A DNA stretch of 7,022 nucleotides from Caryophanales bacterium UBA5632. GTDB taxonomy: Bacteria > Bacillota_I > Bacilli_A > Izemoplasmatales > Hujiaoplasmataceae. Position 1 is the first letter of the stretch. Each line of letters opens with the position of its first letter. The stretch lies in NCBI GenBank assembly GCA_002421405.1, contig DIJY01000091.1:1-7022 (forward strand), given 5' to 3'. The translations under genes were made by a program, and so were the position numbers. The notes beneath the pieces are model-generated. The model worked only from the letters and a program-made list of their open reading frames with translations, did no database searches and was not told the DNA's origin. Below, one piece after another: positions 6,071-7,022 of this stretch.

Positions 6071-6613
6071 TTACTTTTCTATCGGTTCTGCCCCGAGAAA
6101 ATCAGGACTTTTCACATGTTTGACCATCGTCAATTCAAGCAATTTACGAATGATGGTTAAGAAAACGAATGAGAACACACTCATGACGACACCAATCGTA
6201 TACGCGCCCATCCCAAATGCTAATCCAATCATCGCTCCAAGCCATAGGGTCGCGGCGGTTGTTAAACCGTAAATACCATTTGAAGTTTTTAATATTGTTC
6301 CTGCCCCTAAGAATCCAACCCCCACAACAACTTGAGCAATAACTCTTTGGCGTTCTAAATTCACGACGATGCCTTGGTCCGCGAGATCAATTGCTAGTTT
6401 AACTGCGTCATTGTATAAGAACTCTTGAAGGATAGCGATACCGCAAGCACCAAAAGCGACCATTAAATGCGTGGTTATTCCCGCTATTTTATGTTTCATT
6501 TGTCTTTCAAGGCCAATGAGTCCGACGAATAAAGTCGTCAATCCCATTCGAAGCATAATGGCCCATACTGAAGGGTCTGAATTTACTAAATCGAAAAATA
6601 AGGTTCTAAGCAT
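6071..6613 (-). CDS. MgtC/SapB-family membrane protein
   Basis: This 180-residue, very hydrophobic protein has about five membrane segments (roughly 16-34, 47-66, 91-108, 118-134 and 137-156). Family motifs are GLIGLERQMKHKIAGITTH (31-49), QVVVGVGFLGAGTI (94-107) and GLTTAATLWLGAMIGLAFG (116-134). MgtC proteins are inner-membrane proteins tied to growth in low magnesium and, in pathogens, to survival in macrophages and inhibition of the ATP synthase; they are not shown to be magnesium transporters. It lacks the C-terminal cytoplasmic domain of Salmonella MgtC (about 230 residues), as do many SapB-like members, so the role in this organism is open. The ATG at 6613 follows AGGTGA (6620-6625). 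It has its own promoter, leader inverted repeat and terminator, so it is a single-gene unit. Confidence 0.92.
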   Translation of the reverse strand: MLRTLFFDLVNSDPSVWAIMLRMGLTTLFVGLIGLERQMKHKIAGITTHLMVAFGACGIAILQEFLYNDAVKLAIDLADQGIVVNLERQRVIAQVVVGVGFLGAGTILKTSNGIYGLTTAATLWLGAMIGLAFGMGAYTIGVVMSVFSFVFLTIIRKLLELTMVKHVKSPDFLGAEPIEK

Positions 6614-6631
6614 ACAATATCACCTATCTGA

Positions 6632-6658
6632 CATAGTTTAAGAAAACGCTTAACTATG
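6632..6658 (-). promoter_or_regulatory. Inverted repeat in the mgtC-like leader (operator or RNA hairpin)
   Basis: CATAGTTTAAG (6632-6642) and CTTAACTATG (6649-6658) pair over 10 bases with one bulged base and a 6-base loop. The repeat spans about +3 to +29 of the predicted transcript and ends 6 bases before the ribosome site. Its centre, GAAAACGCTT, matches the core of the CcpA cre pattern but the outer positions do not. It may act as DNA, as a repressor site, or as a 5' hairpin in the RNA. Confidence 0.5.
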
Positions 6659-6666
6659 GAATTATT

Positions 6667-6695
6667 ATTATAACAGAATGATATCGGTTTTTCAA
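6667..6695 (-). promoter_or_regulatory. Strong sigma-A promoter of the mgtC-like gene
   Basis: TTGAAA (6690-6695) and a perfect TATAAT (6667-6672) are 17 bases apart on the minus strand, with TGT before the -10 giving an extended -10 element. Start is expected near 6660, with a leader of about 47 bases. That is too short for a magnesium riboswitch. Confidence 0.8.
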
Positions 6696-6719
6696 TACTT
6701 GTTTTGATATCTTAATCGC

Positions 6720-6751
6720 AAAAAGGCACGGACCGAAGTCGCGTGCCTTTT
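6720..6751 (-). terminator. Terminator with UUCG tetraloop after the right-hand gene
   Basis: The stem pairs 6721-6733 with 6738-6751 (13 pairs, one bulged base). On the minus strand the loop is C(UUCG)G, a very stable tetraloop, followed by UUUUU. It lies about 107 bases after the stop at 6859, so that transcript has a long 3' tail. The plus strand also ends in four Ts, so some two-way activity is possible. Confidence 0.85.
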
Positions 6752-6836
6752 AGTTCGATTGTTAGTAAGATCGTGTATGTAAATTATGCTCTTGAAGCAA
6801 AGTTACTGATGACGAAATTGTCAAAAGTGAGAGTAG

Positions 6837-6854
6837 CTAATCGATATCAATTAG
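6837..6854. repeat. 18-base near-perfect palindrome after the right-hand gene
   Basis: CTAATCGATATCAATTAG is symmetric at 16 of 18 positions around GATATC. It begins 4 bases after the stop at 6859 and has no loop, so a DNA-binding site is more natural than an RNA hairpin. The remaining stretch to 6752 shows no gene or other structure. Confidence 0.45.
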
Positions 6855-6858
6855 TAGA

Positions 6859-7022
6859 TTATACTACGTAATCCCATCCAGTAACTGTAAATGTTCCAGC
6901 TGCGCCTTCTGTTTGAACGAAGACAACAATTAGGTTCAGTCCGTCTCTTTGAGCTTCTGTCATTGCACTTAAATCAAGAGTAACTGTTTGAGATGCTCCT
7001 GTTGCTACACTTGCTAATTCAA
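6859..7022 (-). CDS. C-terminal 53 residues of a probable surface or secreted beta-sandwich protein
   Basis: The open frame enters from beyond 7022 and stops with TAA at 6859-6861. The visible 53 residues are rich in S, T, G and A. They read as alternating beta strands: QTVTLDLSAM (11-20), LNLIVVFVQT (28-37) and GTFTVTGWDYVV (42-53). The pattern, a TVTLDLS strand, a short T-x-A-Q-x-D helix turn, then I-V-V-F-V, resembles galactose-binding or carbohydrate-binding jelly-roll domains at the ends of secreted glycosidases and lipoproteins. No sortase signal or membrane anchor is present at this C-terminus. I cannot name a family from so short a piece; a sugar-binding role would suit the glucan phosphorylase gene at the other end of the window but is conjecture. 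Confidence 0.65.
   Translation of the reverse strand, partial: ELASVATGASQTVTLDLSAMTEAQRDGLNLIVVFVQTEGAAGTFTVTGWDYVV

Noticed and set aside
6614..6666. Magnesium (M-box) riboswitch upstream of the mgtC-like gene
   Set aside because: The leader is about 47 bases with one simple hairpin; an M-box needs roughly 150 or more bases and several conserved helices.
1..7022. Mobile element, CRISPR array, toxin-antitoxin or defence island
   Set aside because: No transposase, integrase, regularly spaced repeats or paired small genes were seen; intergenic gaps are short and filled by promoters and terminators.

Overview
The window is a compact stretch of bacterial chromosome with every recognisable gene on the minus strand. 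Proteins are low-GC Firmicute/Mollicute-like. Genes sit 1-12 bases apart inside the operon and are preceded by purine-rich Shine-Dalgarno sites. TGA is a real stop (it ends sufU), so the Mycoplasma code is not used. A Bacillus-order suf operon with an unusually short SufD, next to a beta-glucan-phosphorylase-type gene, fits an Acholeplasma-, Izemoplasma- or Haloplasma-like lineage. That placement is an inference.

In order of transcription (right to left): 7022-6859 is the 3' end of a gene that looks like a surface or secreted beta-sandwich protein, followed by a terminator with a UUCG tetraloop at 6720-6751. 6613-6071 is an MgtC/SapB-family membrane protein with a strong promoter, a leader inverted repeat and its own terminator. 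5900-1067 is a five-gene SUF iron-sulfur cluster operon, sufC-sufD-sufS-sufU-sufB, with one clear promoter in front and a terminator behind. 917-594 encodes a small PII-like protein of the DarA/PstA (YaaQ) cyclic-di-AMP receptor family, ending in a terminator. 461-1 is the 5' end of a large GH94-like glycoside phosphorylase, with a sigma-A-type promoter and a LacI/CcpA-type operator over its predicted start site.

The suf genes form one functional unit. SufS takes sulfur from cysteine, SufU accepts and relays it, and the SufB-SufC-SufD ATPase scaffold builds the cluster. SufA and SufE are not in the window. The flanking genes are transcriptionally separate, since each boundary has a hairpin terminator; no functional link to SUF is shown.

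I found no mobile element, CRISPR array, RNA gene or defence system, and no convincing new system. The points most worth a second look are a cysteine cluster beside a metal ligand in SufU, a short SufD, a DarA-like protein with a changed ligand-site residue and loop, and two promoter-proximal palindromes likely to be regulator sites.
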